64,000 bases of DNA from Notospermus geniculatus (Eukaryota; Nemertea; Pilidiophora; Heteronemertea; Lineidae), in assembly GCA_002633025.1 (NCBI GenBank), contig NMRB01001109.1, positions 141,016 through 205,015 on the forward strand. Reading direction: 5' to 3'. Every line of letters begins with the position of its first letter. Within the stretch, counting starts at the first letter, position 1. The notes beneath the pieces were generated by a model. The model did not search any database and was not told where the DNA came from. It was given only the letters and a program-made list of their open reading frames with translations. Of the stretch, positions 10,582-21,837 are shown piece by piece. Made by a program: the position numbers and the translations under genes.

Positions 10582-11149
10582 GTTTGGAATCCACTACTGG
10601 AATAACTGTTTCAAACTTGCAGATATATAGAGTCTATGTAATGAGTAAAAGTTAGGCTAAATGATAGTTACCTCAAACAAATTGCCAGTCTCTCCTTAGT
10701 TCCAATGGGCTTTCGAAGAAAGGCGAGTTGCTTTTCGATATCGTCTTTTATAAGTTCATGGACCTCGTTGAACTGAGCGGTGGTCATCCGGAAATATTCG
10801 AAGAACTTGTCCTCGTAGCTAAAGAGGCTTTTTATCAAGTGATGATACTCTCCATAAGTCTCCCTCTCTAACCACAGGTCATGAACCCAGTACTCGCGAG
10901 TTCTTCGCCTCTTTCGACTCCTATTATAGGCATATAAGAGCACGATATCTGTGTCGGAATCACTACTGGTGTCGCCTATCTCAGCCATGTTGGAGTAAAG
11001 GCAGGGTCTGCACTTGCTGACTGTGACCCACATGTCGTTTTCAATTTGCATTATTCGCCTAGGTGGACACATCTGTCGCTGCGCATCACGCAGCGTGTTA
11101 TCGGAGCGTTGGACGCTCCATCAAGACGCGCGACAAACGGTCCAAGTGG

Positions 11150-11260
11150 CCCGGGACCTTTAAGGTCTNAACACCTGTCATGGTGTTTGGGGGTCTGGGT
11201 AGACACCAACACCAACACTGACACCCAACACTAACACCAACACCAACTTTGAAATCACCC
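11150..11260. repeat. Assembly N and ACCAACAC simple repeat
   Basis: A single undetermined base lies at 11169. It is followed by CACCAACACCAAC-type short tandem repeats to about 11250. The N suggests a local sequencing or assembly difficulty next to the Harbinger end. Confidence 0.7.
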
Positions 11261-11837
11261 AATGACCTATGAGGCACATGTGATCCAATTTGAGCTCGAG
11301 GTTAAGTTATGGCTTATCTGAGGTTGTCGGTGTCTTGCAATGGCACGTGAAACCTGCAACCATCTGTTGATTGCTGAGGCTGGATTGTTGCGATCAGATG
11401 ATGGAGCAATCTCATATTCAATTAGACCAGAATCCACAAGCATTGACCTTGGTCATGTTGGTAAACCTGTACCATTTTTTAAATTTCTCCTCACCTCAAC
11501 AACCCGTCCTGGGCAATCCACCATGTCCATTTCCTCACGCTAGTCAACAAACTCCATGTTTCCAACCCAGAAGTTCACTGTCAGATGAGCGAACAGCCTT
11601 AATCCATAACTTAAACCTACCCCTTTTGGGTGGTTTTAACTTTGCAAGAGCTTAAGCCCAACTTCTGGATCAACTATGATTGGTGCAATAGGATCAAAAT
11701 TTAAGCTCAAGCTTAAGTTGGACTTAAGCCGAATTGGGGCTAATCTGATGTTGTGCATATGGGCCAACATCTGTAAAGATGTAGAGTCTTGACAAGTGTA
11801 ACGTCAACTAAAAACTAAGACTGACAGGGATACCTAC

Positions 11838-14800
11838 CATATCATATTTTTCCTTTGTCCTCCGCTTTTCCGCCTCAGTCTGTCTCTTTGCATCCTAAGT
11901 CAGAAATATGCCTTGTAATCATCAGTATAAAAAACAGGTTGTTCTAAACAACAGCACATACAAAATTGAAACCACAGAAAGCAAATAACATTGAAAAGAT
12001 GGATTTTACATTGAACATACATGTAGAGCACAAAATAACGACCACTAAACGATAGTGTAAGTAGAGTGTCATCTCAGAATTTCGCAAAGGTCATGGGGGT
12101 TTAAGATCAAATTCCCCATTTGGGATCCCTGTCAAGTTATGTTTCTGAAACTTGGAGGGATGAATGAAGGGCAATAGACATTATTTTTGATAACATAAAT
12201 GACTAATTAGCTCTTTTGTTTTATCTTTGAGGCCAAATTACTCCTAGAATCTGGCCATTTCGTGGGCTGATTTTTTCACCTCCTATTAGCGTTGACTGTC
12301 TGCTACATATATCAAAAAGAAAAACATTTGATTTTCATTGGTAAGTCCTAAAAAATGCTTCATTTGATAACTCACTTTTCCTTAAGTTGTGTTTTGCTTA
12401 ACACTCAGACCTGTAATAATCACTGTTTTGACTAGACTTGACATCTTTGACATAAGGACCAATAGTCCCGAAATTGACATGGATTGGGCTGACCTATTCT
12501 TGAAGAGGGGGGAAGGCTTTCATTGTATGCTTTATGCCCTATTCTTCATTCTGAATGGCTATTATTATCCAGGTACCATGTTCTTTTTGTCAACATGCCT
12601 CTGACCTGTTGCCACATCAATGTGATTGTGAATTCATGTTTGATTGACTGGCATTGAATGGTATCCAGTCCACCCTCAAGAATAATGGACTAGACCCTAT
12701 TCATTTGGTCTGGGTTGTAGTTTTTAGGCATAATCCCCCAGGCCTATTGTTATCTTGGATCATAGGGTCGCTTAAGACATTTTCTGACTTTCTGGTCATT
12801 TGTGACAATGATATCTTGGAACAGAATTGTTTTTTTTATCATGGGCTTGTAGAGTGGGTTGGATTTTGTGTATATTCCAGGTTTTTCTATGAAAAAGCCA
12901 TATGTTGACCACTTGCCTGCGCGGACAAAACCTAATGAAGAAAATCATACTGAAACAAAAGAGCTAATTAGTCATTTATGTTATCAAAAATAATGTCTAT
13001 TGCCCTTCATTCATCCCTCCAAGTTTCAGAAACATAACTTGACAGGGATCCCAAATGGGGAATTTGATCTTAAACCCCCATGACCTTTTCAACCCCAATC
13101 GGGGTCTAATCGGGGTCTTCCTCAGGCACACTTTGTATTCTAGAGTACATGTAATTCATGTAATTGTTGCCATTCTTGATGAAGGACAAACAATCATGAC
13201 AATGGCTTACCTTTTCCTGATCTGCTCTAAGTGACTGATTATACTCCTCATCCTGTCGACAGAGAATACATAGGCCTAATGCACCAGTCATTCCCACAGT
13301 TCGGTTACACTTGCTGCACTTGTTGGGCTAAAAGTAATATAAACAGTTCTAAGTAGGATGCACACTCAACCAGGGGTAGCACATATGCAACCAAGACACC
13401 TCGCCCAGTAGGACATACTAGTAATGCCTTTACTTTTAGCCCTCAACATCCGCCCTACACGATGGTAACAATAACTGCCAGATAATGTGAGATAAAATGC
13501 CTTGATCAATTATGAACTTTATTGTGGAAGCACTCCCCTAAAAATATCATTTTTTTGCCTTTGGCTCAGCTCCAATGTACCGGTAGTGTAGTATCACTTG
13601 CAATATATTTGGGGTATTCATCACTGGCACCAAAAATAGGATCTCTATCTATTTTTGTCAGTGCTTAGGTATCTTGAGAACATTTTCAGAAAAATCTGAT
13701 GTCAAAGATATTTAAATCAGGGATAACTAGCATATATCATCCCTGGGACAGGAACTTAATGGACAAATTTGTCGTTGCACAAAAACTATAGTGATGGTGT
13801 GGCATACATAGAGTGACAAAAGTGAGGGGCAGATGCGCTTCGGGACAAATACGGTACCCTACATAACATTGTTGTACTGGGGGAGTACACATCCAGGGCT
13901 AGTTGTACATAGTGGAAGGGGGGGGGGTGTCCTACAGGGGTGTAACTGACTGGGGTGCTATCCAGTTCTAAGGGCAAAGTGTTCTAGAGAAGTGATATAT
14001 CTGCAGTTGTCATAAGGGGGAAATGTTGGGTAGGGTGGAGAATGGGGAACTTTCCTGCCGTCAGAGGCCACTACGAGTTAGCGGTCCAAGAACGCAATGA
14101 AATTTTACGTCACAGGGCAGAAACGCATGCCACAACGTCATGCATAATCACGTGGGTGCCGTGGCTCACGCATTTTGACATCAAATTTCATGAATTTTGT
14201 GACGTTCTTGGACCGCTAACAGGCGGCCTCTAACGGCAGGAAATTCTCCCATTGAACAGGCGAAATATCCTGGAATCAAGCCATCAAAATGCCATTCATT
14301 CAAGGATTACGCCGTAATCCAATAAAACTGAACAGTGGTCTTGCCCAAGAGAGGGTCATTCTAACCAACCAGACCATTTATATAAAATTATGCAAAATGA
14401 GTAAATCTGTCATACTTGGTCAACTTCTGTTGCAGTGCTATTCTTGTCAACTGATGTGGAGCACTCTGTAGTGGCAGCCTGAGGCTGAAATATGGAAATA
14501 AAATTGATATTTTGAAAAAGACCAGTATTTACCACACAATCCATATCACATGCAAAACTAATCAGCATCCGATGAAAAAAATGTCTTCTTTTGCCAGCAG
14601 CCAAGGGGATTCTAAGGTCGCCTGCATTGCACATTGCACGCAGAATGGTGAAGTGAAGACAATTTCGCCAAGCGATGCGGCAAAACTCTTTAAATAAACT
14701 GGCACAGTGATTTTCACAAAAAATGAATTGTGAATGTAAATGTCAATGTCAGGAAAATTCTTGATTCTTAAGATAAAGTTCCAACCACTCTGCCATTTAA

Positions 14801-16110
14801 TTCTGGTGTTCCTGATGTGTCAGTCATGTCAGTGGCCATGGTGACACTAGGAGGCTGAAATAAGTTAGCATTTTTAATATCATTTTAAAAGGCCATGAAT
14901 TGTGGAATCCATTGGTGGTAAAGTGTACATTTTGTTAAGAACTATTGCTTGAACAGTTATGACAGGAAATGCAAGTGCAAGAAAAAGGCAACTGCAAAAA
15001 ATGAACTGAATCAAGTCCTTTCCAACAATAATACATTTTTATCAATGACAAAATACCTACCATTGTACATGTATCAATCGTCTCATCTGGAATGATATAT
15101 ATTGATTTCTTGGCACTCTTGCAGAAGCGATGCAGGAATTCAGCACTCCGCTCACCTGGCTGAAAGTCAACGAGCTGATTGGACTGCTCTGCCATCTTAA
15201 AAGTCATTTTTCTGCCCACAAGTTGAGGGCATTTCTGTTGGATAAAACTGATAAGCTCCTCTTCGGATAAGTCAGCTCGAACCTGAATACTGGTACATGT
15301 ATTTCCACTTCCACTCCCACTGTCTTCACCCTTAAGATGACCTAAAATGTAGAAAATATACCTTGCACGGTGCAGACACTGAGAATGACAGGTAATGACA
15401 TGTACATGTACGTCTTGAAGGGTTATGTAAAGTGACTCGAAATCTCGGCTTTTTGACGCAAAAAAATCTGACTAACTGCAAAAAATTGGGAACATAAGGC
15501 TCGGGGGCCCTCGAGCCTTATTTTCGCAATTCAGTGTGCAGTTAGCCAGATTTTTTGCATCCAAAATTCGAGATTTTGAGTCACTTTTCATAACCCTTAA
15601 CAATTTACATGGCCGTGGACAGCCTTTCAAAATTTATGGAAAACTTTTAAGACAAACTAGATCAACTGTGAATGTTGATTGACAATTAGACATGATACAA
15701 TCATGTAGACTCATTGGAAAATCTTCAGAAGGGGAAAACAATAGCCTCACGTGAAAATGGGAACGAGGCCAATTATTTCTTTGTTGGAACTACTCTACAA
15801 ATGAACGAAGTTCTCAGCTCTCCTGCTTCCGACCATACCTTGATACAGCAAATAATGTAATACATGTATCAAGAACCGAATGATAAACCATTGATAAACC
15901 AATGTACAGATCCTCCTACCTAATCCACTGTCCTGAAGTCGCTTTAGACTTTTCCATGACATGGGCCTTCTGACCCACGACGGTGAATCCAACACAATGA
16001 ACTTAAAACTGTATGATTCAGTTGGACGGCCACGACCTCTTTTTCTTTTCTTTAAATTGTGCCTACGGCCTGTAGCTGGCACTGACTGGCCATTTCTGTT
16101 TTGTTGAAAT
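11838..16110 (-). CDS. G2E3-like protein (partial; HECT part not found)
   Basis: Five mutually phase-consistent exons are seen: 16110-15920, 15341-15061, 14484-14416, 13327-13211 and 11894-11838. The first is basic, with an AT-hook-like KKRKRGRGRPTE, then YSFKFIVLDSPSW. The second carries QVRADLSEEELISFIQQK, LVGRKMTFKMAEQ and ERSAEFLHRF, which resembles the segment before the HECT domain in fish and invertebrate G2E3-like E3 ligases. Exon 3 is a short Ser/Thr linker. Exon 4 has a Cys4 zinc finger (CSKC ... CILC) followed by DEEYNQSLRADQEK, a UIM-like helix. Exon 5 (DAKRQTEAEKRRTKEKY) extends it as a charged coil.
The first exon needs a preceding exon ending in phase 2, which was not identified. 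No HECT exons follow: below 11838 lies the Harbinger element. The gene may therefore be truncated at its 3' end. A ubiquitin-pathway role is inference from the family. Confidence 0.6.
12086..13088. mobile_element. 1,003-bp element with perfect 136-bp inverted repeats
   Basis: Positions 12086-12221 and 12953-13088 are identical reverse complements over all 136 bp, starting AAAGGTCATGGGGGTTTAAG. Such identity points to a recent insertion or ongoing gene conversion. The 731-bp middle is AT-rich with no recognised protein. No clear target duplication is seen. It sits in the intron between the Cys4 and coil exons of the G2E3-like gene. Confidence 0.85.
14041..14253. mobile_element. 213-bp MITE with about 60-bp inverted repeats
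   Basis: The left end AATGGGGAACTTTCCTGCCG and its inward run through GTTAGCGGTCCAAGAACG recur reversed at the right end with a few mismatches. It lies in an intron of the G2E3-like gene. No coding capacity. Confidence 0.75.
14786..14854 (-). CDS. Possible extra 69-nt exon of the G2E3-like gene
   Basis: After a TTATTTCAG acceptor, 23 codons (PPSVTMATDMTDTSGTPELN...) run to a GTTGGA donor. Length and phase (0/0) equal those of the linker exon at 14484-14416, and both begin with CCTC after a TTTCAG. It could be a duplicated, alternatively used exon. The donor is weak, so it may be unused. Confidence 0.3.
15418..15598. mobile_element. 181-bp near-perfect hairpin MITE
   Basis: AAGGGTTATGTAAAGTGACTC at the left is mirrored at the right by GAGTCACTTTTCATAACCCTT. 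The symmetry runs to a GC-rich centre, AAGGCTCG-GGGGCCC-TCGAGCCTT. It lies in the first visible intron of the G2E3-like gene. Transcribed, it would make a long hairpin RNA. Confidence 0.75.
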
Positions 16111-16159
16111 CTAAAAAACAAAAACAAAAGAAATTGTTGTTTCAGCAATAGGGCATGGA

Positions 16160-16416
16160 CAAGGGGCCGATTTAATAAACGATAGTTAACCATTGGTTAT
16201 GCTTAGTCAATGGTTAACCAGTGGTTTAGGAATGGTGAATTTTATAAACAGTAGTCAGCCAGTGGCTTTCTTAACCGATGGTTTGTTAGACATCGGTCGA
16301 TTTCATCAAACGATGTTCAACAAAGCCGTTGGCTAACCATTGCTCAACATTTGAGGTTGACAAAAGATTAGTTAACCCTGCTCGGAGACAGGGTTAGCCA
16401 ATGGTTTTCTAAAAAA
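16160..16416. repeat. Short repeat rich in GTTAACCATTGG and its complement
   Basis: GGTTAACCATTGGTT, ACCAGTGGTTTAGG, GTTGGCTAACCATTG and TAGCCAATGGTTTTC recur in both orientations over about 250 bp, with an AACCCTG-CTCGGAGA-CAGGGTT hairpin. It has the look of a small palindromic element lying beside the retrotransposon end; boundaries uncertain. Confidence 0.4.
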
Positions 16417-16726
16417 AGGGCATTAGGAGAGTCTTTCCTTGTCGTAGGCAGAGAGAGAACATGGAACACGAGAGAGAAATAACAAAAGAAGACCACACAG
16501 CGTCCTGGTTCGTTGGAAGACATGGCACAAGAGAAGTTTATTTATCAAAACTCCTGCCAGGTGGCAGCACCAAACGGAAGCAGCACACTATTAAAGGGGC
16601 AATGTACATATGTATGGAATAATTTTACAACATCCTCCCACGTTTTGGAGGTCCAAAACTGTTTACTAACAACTCAAACACAATTCGCTAGCGACAGACC
16701 ACAGGAGAACGAGCCAATGCAACTTA

Positions 16727-17122
16727 TACTACGTCTACACGAGCGACTAACTTATCCTGGGTCAAATTTGTCTCGAGACTATTTCACCCGAGACAAGTAA
16801 CGGGTGCATGACGTGACCATGGTGACGGTGTTCCCAACACTACGCGCCATTTGACTTCCATTCCATGACTTCATTCATGCCATTTTGTCAAATGCACATG
16901 TTGATAAATTACGGAACCAACATAGGCCTTTGTCCCGAGACAGACGGGCGAGCGTGTCTACACGACAACTGTCTCGAGACAACTTTGTCTCGGGTTATCT
17001 TAACCCCCCTACCCTACCGGGGTCAAACTAACCCGAGACAAACTTGACCCGGGACAACTTAACTCGAGACAAGGCCCCGTTTAGACGGTTAATTGGAGAT
17101 TGAATCCTCCGTATAGACGTGG
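16727..17122. mobile_element. MITE of the GTCTCGAGAC family, copy 1
   Basis: It is bounded by ACTACGTCTACACGAG and ATAGACGTGGCT. It is filled with TTGTCTCGAGACAA, CCCGAGACAA and their complements, and includes CCCTACCCTACCGGGGTCAA. A second copy, reversed, lies at 59915-60302. No coding region. Confidence 0.7.
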
Positions 17123-18779
17123 CTAGAGTCTCCAAATTAAAGGTCACTTTAAGTTTAACCACCGCAAGGAGAAACTAATTTACCGAACATCTCCAAGCAA
17201 TTAAATTTAGTGACAACCTAAGGAGAACCAACCAATTTATCCGCCTCCAAAGCACTAAATTCAGGAGCACATAACAACAGCTCCAAGACTACTGTGTTCA
17301 ACTTATGTCTAAACTACATAAAAATAGCAACCCATTGCTTTTCAACTTACTATTTCCATACATACATCCAAACTAGAGATACTTATTCCAAATGGTTGTC
17401 AGTCTCGTGCCACCAGACTCTTGCAATTTCCAATTTTAGAGTCTGGTCCATATGGTTACTTTGACTTGTAAAAACATCATGGCGGACAATCTACAGACGA
17501 TGACGTAGAACACAGCTAGCATCTGCACTGCATGCATGCATGCACAATCAATGCAAAAAGCATGCAGCATGTAGCCCTTGCTGTTAGGCCTACCACACTT
17601 TTTATAGTATAATTTCCTCCCCAATCGAACGAATATTAACATACTTGTCTGAAATTCGAATGAAAGACACTATAAATTAACATGACAACACAAATTAAAA
17701 TTCCTCCTGCAGCCTACGTCACCAACTTTTGAGACCCATGATGCATTAGTAGTGACTAGCCAATAAGCGAAGCTCCCCTTATTTTGAATCATCGGAATAA
17801 GGTCACTGACCCAATTACAATGAGAATTGCGTTCTGTGCCAGACCCTCGGTCTGACGACCTCGGAGTATGAACGAGGGGCTGGTTGCGCGAGACTAAATG
17901 GTTGTGGATACAGAATCGCCTGGAAGTTCTATGGTCTATTGTAAACACTCGGCCATTCACTATCACAATGAGGTAGAACTGAAAGATAGCCTTTCCAAAA
18001 CAAATGTACCAAACAAAATAAAAATGCGAATCATTTTTTTTCTGTTGTCTTGTCAAAGTTGTTTCTTTTCAACACTATAATTTCGGCCATTACTTATATA
18101 TTATATTTTGTACAGGGGCCAATAATGCCTCGGCTTTGGGCCCAGATACTTCTATTGTATTTATTATATGTAATAAACAACAATACAATACTACAATGCC
18201 TATAAAATCAACATAAAATTTAACGTAAACTAACAAATAAAATTATACAAACTATAACATGAAACTCGACCCAAAATTTTGGCAAACTTAACCAAACAAC
18301 TGACTACACTTACAACAGTTTCACAAACACATTTCAGAAATAAAACCTTGGTCAAATTTGAAAATATCCACCTACATTACTTGGGCCAATAAAAGAGGTG
18401 GTAGCAGAATCTGAACGTGGACATGGGTCTTCTCTAATACAGATCAAAATGACAATAAAGTGACTGAATCTAAAGATCTAATCGTTGTTTTGTTTTACTG
18501 GCCCTACCATACCGTGTGACAGTCTGTCCTTGACGTGACCTAGAGCTCTGCGAAACAGGTGAGAAGGATAATCCTCACTCCCACCTTAAGTAGAAATGTT
18601 CTGAGAAACAGGTGAGGAGGGACAACCGCCGCTCCCACCCTGAACAGCAATCTGATTCGACTTCGTTTTTTCAGAAACGTCAGCAAGTAAAGTAAATCCT
18701 GCTCCTTGTCCTGTGCCCATTCAAGTCGAATCTCCTCCGGTCACCTTGATAAAATAAGAGGTGTCATAAAGGCACCATA
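17123..18779. other. Intergenic or retrotransposon-internal, no gene seen
   Basis: AT-rich, with many stops in all frames. A roughly 52-bp direct repeat (GAAACAGGTGAGAAGGA / GAAACAGGTGAGGAGGG) begins at about 18552 and 18604. No retroviral-type polymerase motif was found. Confidence 0.4.
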
Positions 18780-19580
18780 CTAATCGCCGCTAACTCCAAG
18801 TGTCTCCAGACACCGTACGTGTACTGTGATATCGTCATGTAACTTCCACAACGTATGAACACCAAGCGGATGAACGTCAAACGAAGGAACAGTCATACTC
18901 AATAAGGATTGATTATGTGAGAAAATAGCACGTTCAGGCCTAGCGTAACTGTCCTTCAGACAGTTCCTGGCTATTTCATAGTTCACCTCTGTCAGAGGGA
19001 GACCACTAATCTTCCCTAATGCCTCTCCCTCCAACAATGAGCGCAAAAATAACTAAACTTGCTCACAGTTGGTATTTTGCTCTGATGAATAATGACCTCG
19101 AACGAGTCCCAAAACGTTTGCCATTCCTTAATGTCTCCCCTAAATTTACAATTTCCAGTTTTGGAAGAAGTATCTGACCCTGAGAACTATTCAAAAAAAT
19201 GTTCAGGAAACATGGTAGAAGGCTCACTTTTCACGTGTTGGGCGGTTAACTTCGACTGCGAAAGTTCAGTCCAACTTAGCAAGCAGTTCGAGTGCCGCCA
19301 TTTTGACTGCCAAATGTTTCCTTCTAAACTTGCTAGCCTGACCAATTTACTTCATTAAGTCGTTCTCATCTACAATCTCGGCCCTAATACAAGTTTCCAT
19401 TATATCGAAGGCTTCTAAACATTTATGAAAATCGGAAAATTGAAGTTTCAGGGCTTCTACGGTAAGGGACTTTACCGAATTCAACATGTCCGCCAACATG
19501 GCCGCCAAGTTCTGTGCCTCTCGTGTGACCCAGCCCTTCAAACCTGCTCTACTTGCCGTCGGTCCTGCATCTTTTCCCCG
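18780..19580 (-). pseudogene. BEL/Pao gag (DUF1759-like), frame-shifted
   Basis: Read on the minus strand, a first block (KRGKDAGPTASRAGLKGWV ... CLEAFDIMETCI) is followed, in a different frame, by FRGDIKEWQTFWDSF and IPTVSKFSY. Across a T-run it shifts again to LRSLLEGEALGKISGLPLT, NYEIARNCLKDSY and RPERAIFSH. The order F-x-GD, W-x-x-FW, KF-Y-L-x-x-L-x-GEA, I-x-G and the NY block is the classic Pao/BEL gag signature. At least two or three frame breaks and stops show that it is a relic. Gag would form the particle around the element's RNA. Confidence 0.7.
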
Positions 19581-19723
19581 TTTTCGACACCAAATGTTCA
19601 AAATAGATCTTAAAGGGCATATGGGGAGTCTTTCCTTTTCGTAGGCAGAGAGAGAGAACATGGAACACAAGAGAGAAATAACATGATACGTTGATTTCCC
19701 GATGTGGGTCAATACAGAAACTA

Positions 19724-19942
19724 CAGTAAACTCGAGTTTAAACCACCGGTTCATAAGCACACCCACAATCGAAATGGGAGTGAATAAAACATAACAACTA
19801 TTACGCTGAATGGCTGGAATTGCTTGTACGATCAAAACCACGTGATGGAATGAATAGTTGCTTAAGGCCTAGGGTGAAACTGACCCTACTTTGGGTGTGC
19901 TTATGAACATAATGAACCGGTGGTTTAAACTCGAGTTTACTG
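19724..19942. mobile_element. 219-bp Tc1/mariner-type MITE
   Basis: The terminal inverted repeat CAGTAAACTCGAGTTTAAAC starts with the CAGT typical of Tc1/mariner. TA flanks both ends (19722-19723, 19943-19944). Symmetry continues inward through GGTTCAT and AAGCACACCC. Confidence 0.8.
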
Positions 19943-19944
19943 TA

Positions 19945-20707
19945 TATGCGAAAGCTTCCAGAGGTAGTGGCGTAGTCTTTTGACGTAGCAGGATGGTCTA
20001 TCATCAGAAAGAATAATGTTGGCTATAAATGTGAAAAAAATTTTTTAATCCATTTCCTGGGTATGGCGCCAGACTAATATGTACATTCCATGCATTGTAC
20101 ACCATGTACACAGAATACATGCAATATTCTGTTTACTTGTGATCCGTTTCCTACTTTCGGGAAAACATGCATTTCAGTTCAGATGGAGGAAGTAGGTGAG
20201 ATAGATGTTCAGAATAATGTGTTTTTATTGAAATGATTGAAGTGCATCATCATGATTTATGAATGAAACATCTGTGGCTGGATTTACGCTTTTTTCACAT
20301 TGACGTCACGCCAATGTGAGTACACTCAAACGTATGGTTATCATAGGTGGTTCTATTAAGCCGACCAATTTCTAACGTGTGTCTCCATGTCATTTGTTGT
20401 TTCAATATTTTTTCAGATATGGCAGAGTCCTATAACATCCTTTACCCGAGCAGAATGAACCTAAATCAGTTCACAAGTTAATGCATCATAATCACTAATC
20501 CGCATGTCACTTTTGTTCCTGACCAATAAACCACAGTTCTCCGCTACTGGTGACGATTGCGCAACGATGCTGTTAATCTGACATCGGTTCAGTTATGATT
20601 CAGCAGCAGGATGTTATAGGAGCGAATTTACAGTAATGAAAGAATGACACCTTTCACTTGATCAGTTCAGACACCAACTATCATCTTCCTGAAGTAGCCA
20701 AGTTAGG
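19945..20707. other. No gene seen
   Basis: AT-rich single-copy-looking sequence with no supported exon or repeat. It ends in the left target duplication, CCAAGTTAGG (20698-20707), of the next element. Confidence 0.4.
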
Positions 20708-21420
20708 CTGAATGATGGGTCAATGTCGTCCTGGGTATACCTTATGTTTACCCAGGATTATCCTGGGTAATCATTTTCTTAACCCAGGATCATCCTGGGT
20801 AAACATAAGGATCCTTAACTTTACCCAGCTTGGAAGTTCCCGCCGAATCATGCTGTATGTGCGCCTCTTTCGGCAGAGACCATGCAGTAGGATCATTGCT
20901 AAAAAGGGCTGAAAATTACCGCTATACCTCCTCCGGGGTTTGCAATAGGAAGACAAGACCAATCCCTACAACTTTTCAAAAGGGACCGATAGTAAATTCT
21001 CAAGGACTTAGGAGCGATAGGCCTAGGTAGAACATGTATGATCCGTGTGCATTTCGTCATTTTCATGAATTTACTTTTTGCAGAACATGCAGTACGATCA
21101 TAACTCGAAAGGGCTGAAAATTACCGCTATACCTGCTCCGGGGTGTGGAATAGGGAGAAAAGACCAATCCCTACAACTTTTCAAAAGGGACCGATAGTAA
21201 ATTCTCAAGGACTTAGGAGCTATAGGCCTAGTTCGAGGCCACCCTTCATTTCATGATTTACGCTGAATATCAACCTCACTACACCAATCGGGAACTCCAA
21301 TCTGGGTAAAGTTAAGGATCCTTATGTTTACCCAGGGCCGTCCTGGGTAAAGAAAAGGATTACCCAGGATGATCCTGGGTAAACATAAGGTATATCCAGG
21401 ACGACATTGACCCATTCGGC
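20708..21420. mobile_element. Mutator-like MITE, copy 1 (713 bp)
   Basis: The inverted repeats are about 110-140 bp long, built from ACCCAGGATNATCCTGGGT palindromes and CTTTACCCAG. The element is flanked by a perfect 10-bp duplication, CCAAGTTAGG, at 20698-20707 and 21421-21430. The centre carries a direct duplication of about 150 bp (AGAACATGCAGTACGATCAT-type, starting at about 20873 and 21082). No ORF of its own. Confidence 0.85.
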
Positions 21421-21761
21421 CCAAGTTAGGGTGTGACAGACAAAATCTCATCTTTTGAAATATCATTATCAATTTCTCAATGACCAGGTGTAACGTCGAT
21501 CAGTGTTCCCCCTATTTCTGTGTTTTTCTTATTGTTTTCCTCCTGACGGATTAAGCGGCAACTAACCCAACAATAACCATTCTAGGCCGCGTCTATTGTT
21601 GGGGAACAGTGAGCTAAAGAAACACTCATAGATGTTACACCTGTGATCAGAAACCTGAAACGATGAGCTCATCATGTTGATATGGTCAAGTTACCTGGGG
21701 GTAGGTCAGGTTTCCAGGGTTGTAGGCCCCAAGCTGTTAAAGTATCCAAGTTATGGTGTGA

Positions 21762-21786
21762 AGACAGACAGACAGACAGACAGACA
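21762..21786. repeat. (GACA)n microsatellite
   Basis: An uninterrupted run of GACA units, about six copies. Confidence 0.9.
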
Positions 21787-21805
21787 CAATGACCAACAAA
21801 AACAA

Positions 21806-21837
21806 TATGGTTTCCGATACTAGTATCGGAAACCATA
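21806..21837. repeat. 32-bp perfect palindrome
   Basis: TATGGTTTCCGATACT joined to its exact reverse complement with no spacer. It lies just after the GACA run. Purpose unknown. Confidence 0.8.

Larger units (their letters stand above)
8249..11072 (-). pseudogene. PIF/Harbinger DDE transposase, frame-shifted
   Basis: Exon 1 begins at 10988 (MAEIGDTSSDSD) or an upstream ATG at 11072 and ends at 10672 (AG|GTAACT). Exon 2 starts at 9198 after TCGTTTCAG and runs to a stop at 8249; the split Arg codon joins in frame (LAICLR|FLATGDSF). The N-terminus has the usual basic patch SRKRRRTREYWVHDL and the helical MTTAQFNEVHELI region. The DDE_Tnp_4 core is visible. First Asp in GAIDGKHV (codon 8985-8987), second Asp in VVTDIG (8862-8864), Glu in GDEAFP (8705-8707). 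The family C-terminal NRWRLYHRKI and CVLHNML blocks follow.
Between the second Asp and Glu, at about 8835-8842, the frame shifts: SYGSNSDG continues only in another frame as RGIFKNCALGQRLE. As read the protein is split there. The enzyme class excises and inserts DNA at 3-bp TWA-like targets. Confidence 0.85.
7780..11140. mobile_element. PIF/Harbinger transposon (autonomous type, decayed)
   Basis: The element carries the two genes that define the superfamily: a DDE transposase (minus strand, two exons) and a MADF-BESS protein (plus strand, three exons), arranged head-on and overlapping. Outer limits are estimates, because no clean terminal inverted repeat or 3-bp duplication was found. Both flanks carry ACGCTCC/GGAGCGT motifs (7812-7818, 7860-7866, 11103-11119) that may be subterminal repeats. 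The copy is dead as read: the transposase is frame-shifted, and the MADF-BESS gene has an 8-bp duplication plus a 118-bp insertion. Confidence 0.8.
16417..19683 (-). mobile_element. Decayed BEL/Pao LTR retrotransposon
   Basis: About 70 bp around GGGCAT, GTCTTTCCTT and GTAGGCAGAGAGAGA...AACATGGAACAC occurs at 16417-16483 and again at 19612-19683 in the same orientation, consistent with LTR remnants. On the minus strand a segment ending TGAACA (plus 19595-19600) is followed at once by a primer-site-like TTGGTGTCGAAAACGGGG and then by gag. No pol region was recognised between 16484 and 18779, so the body is mostly deleted or replaced. Confidence 0.55.
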
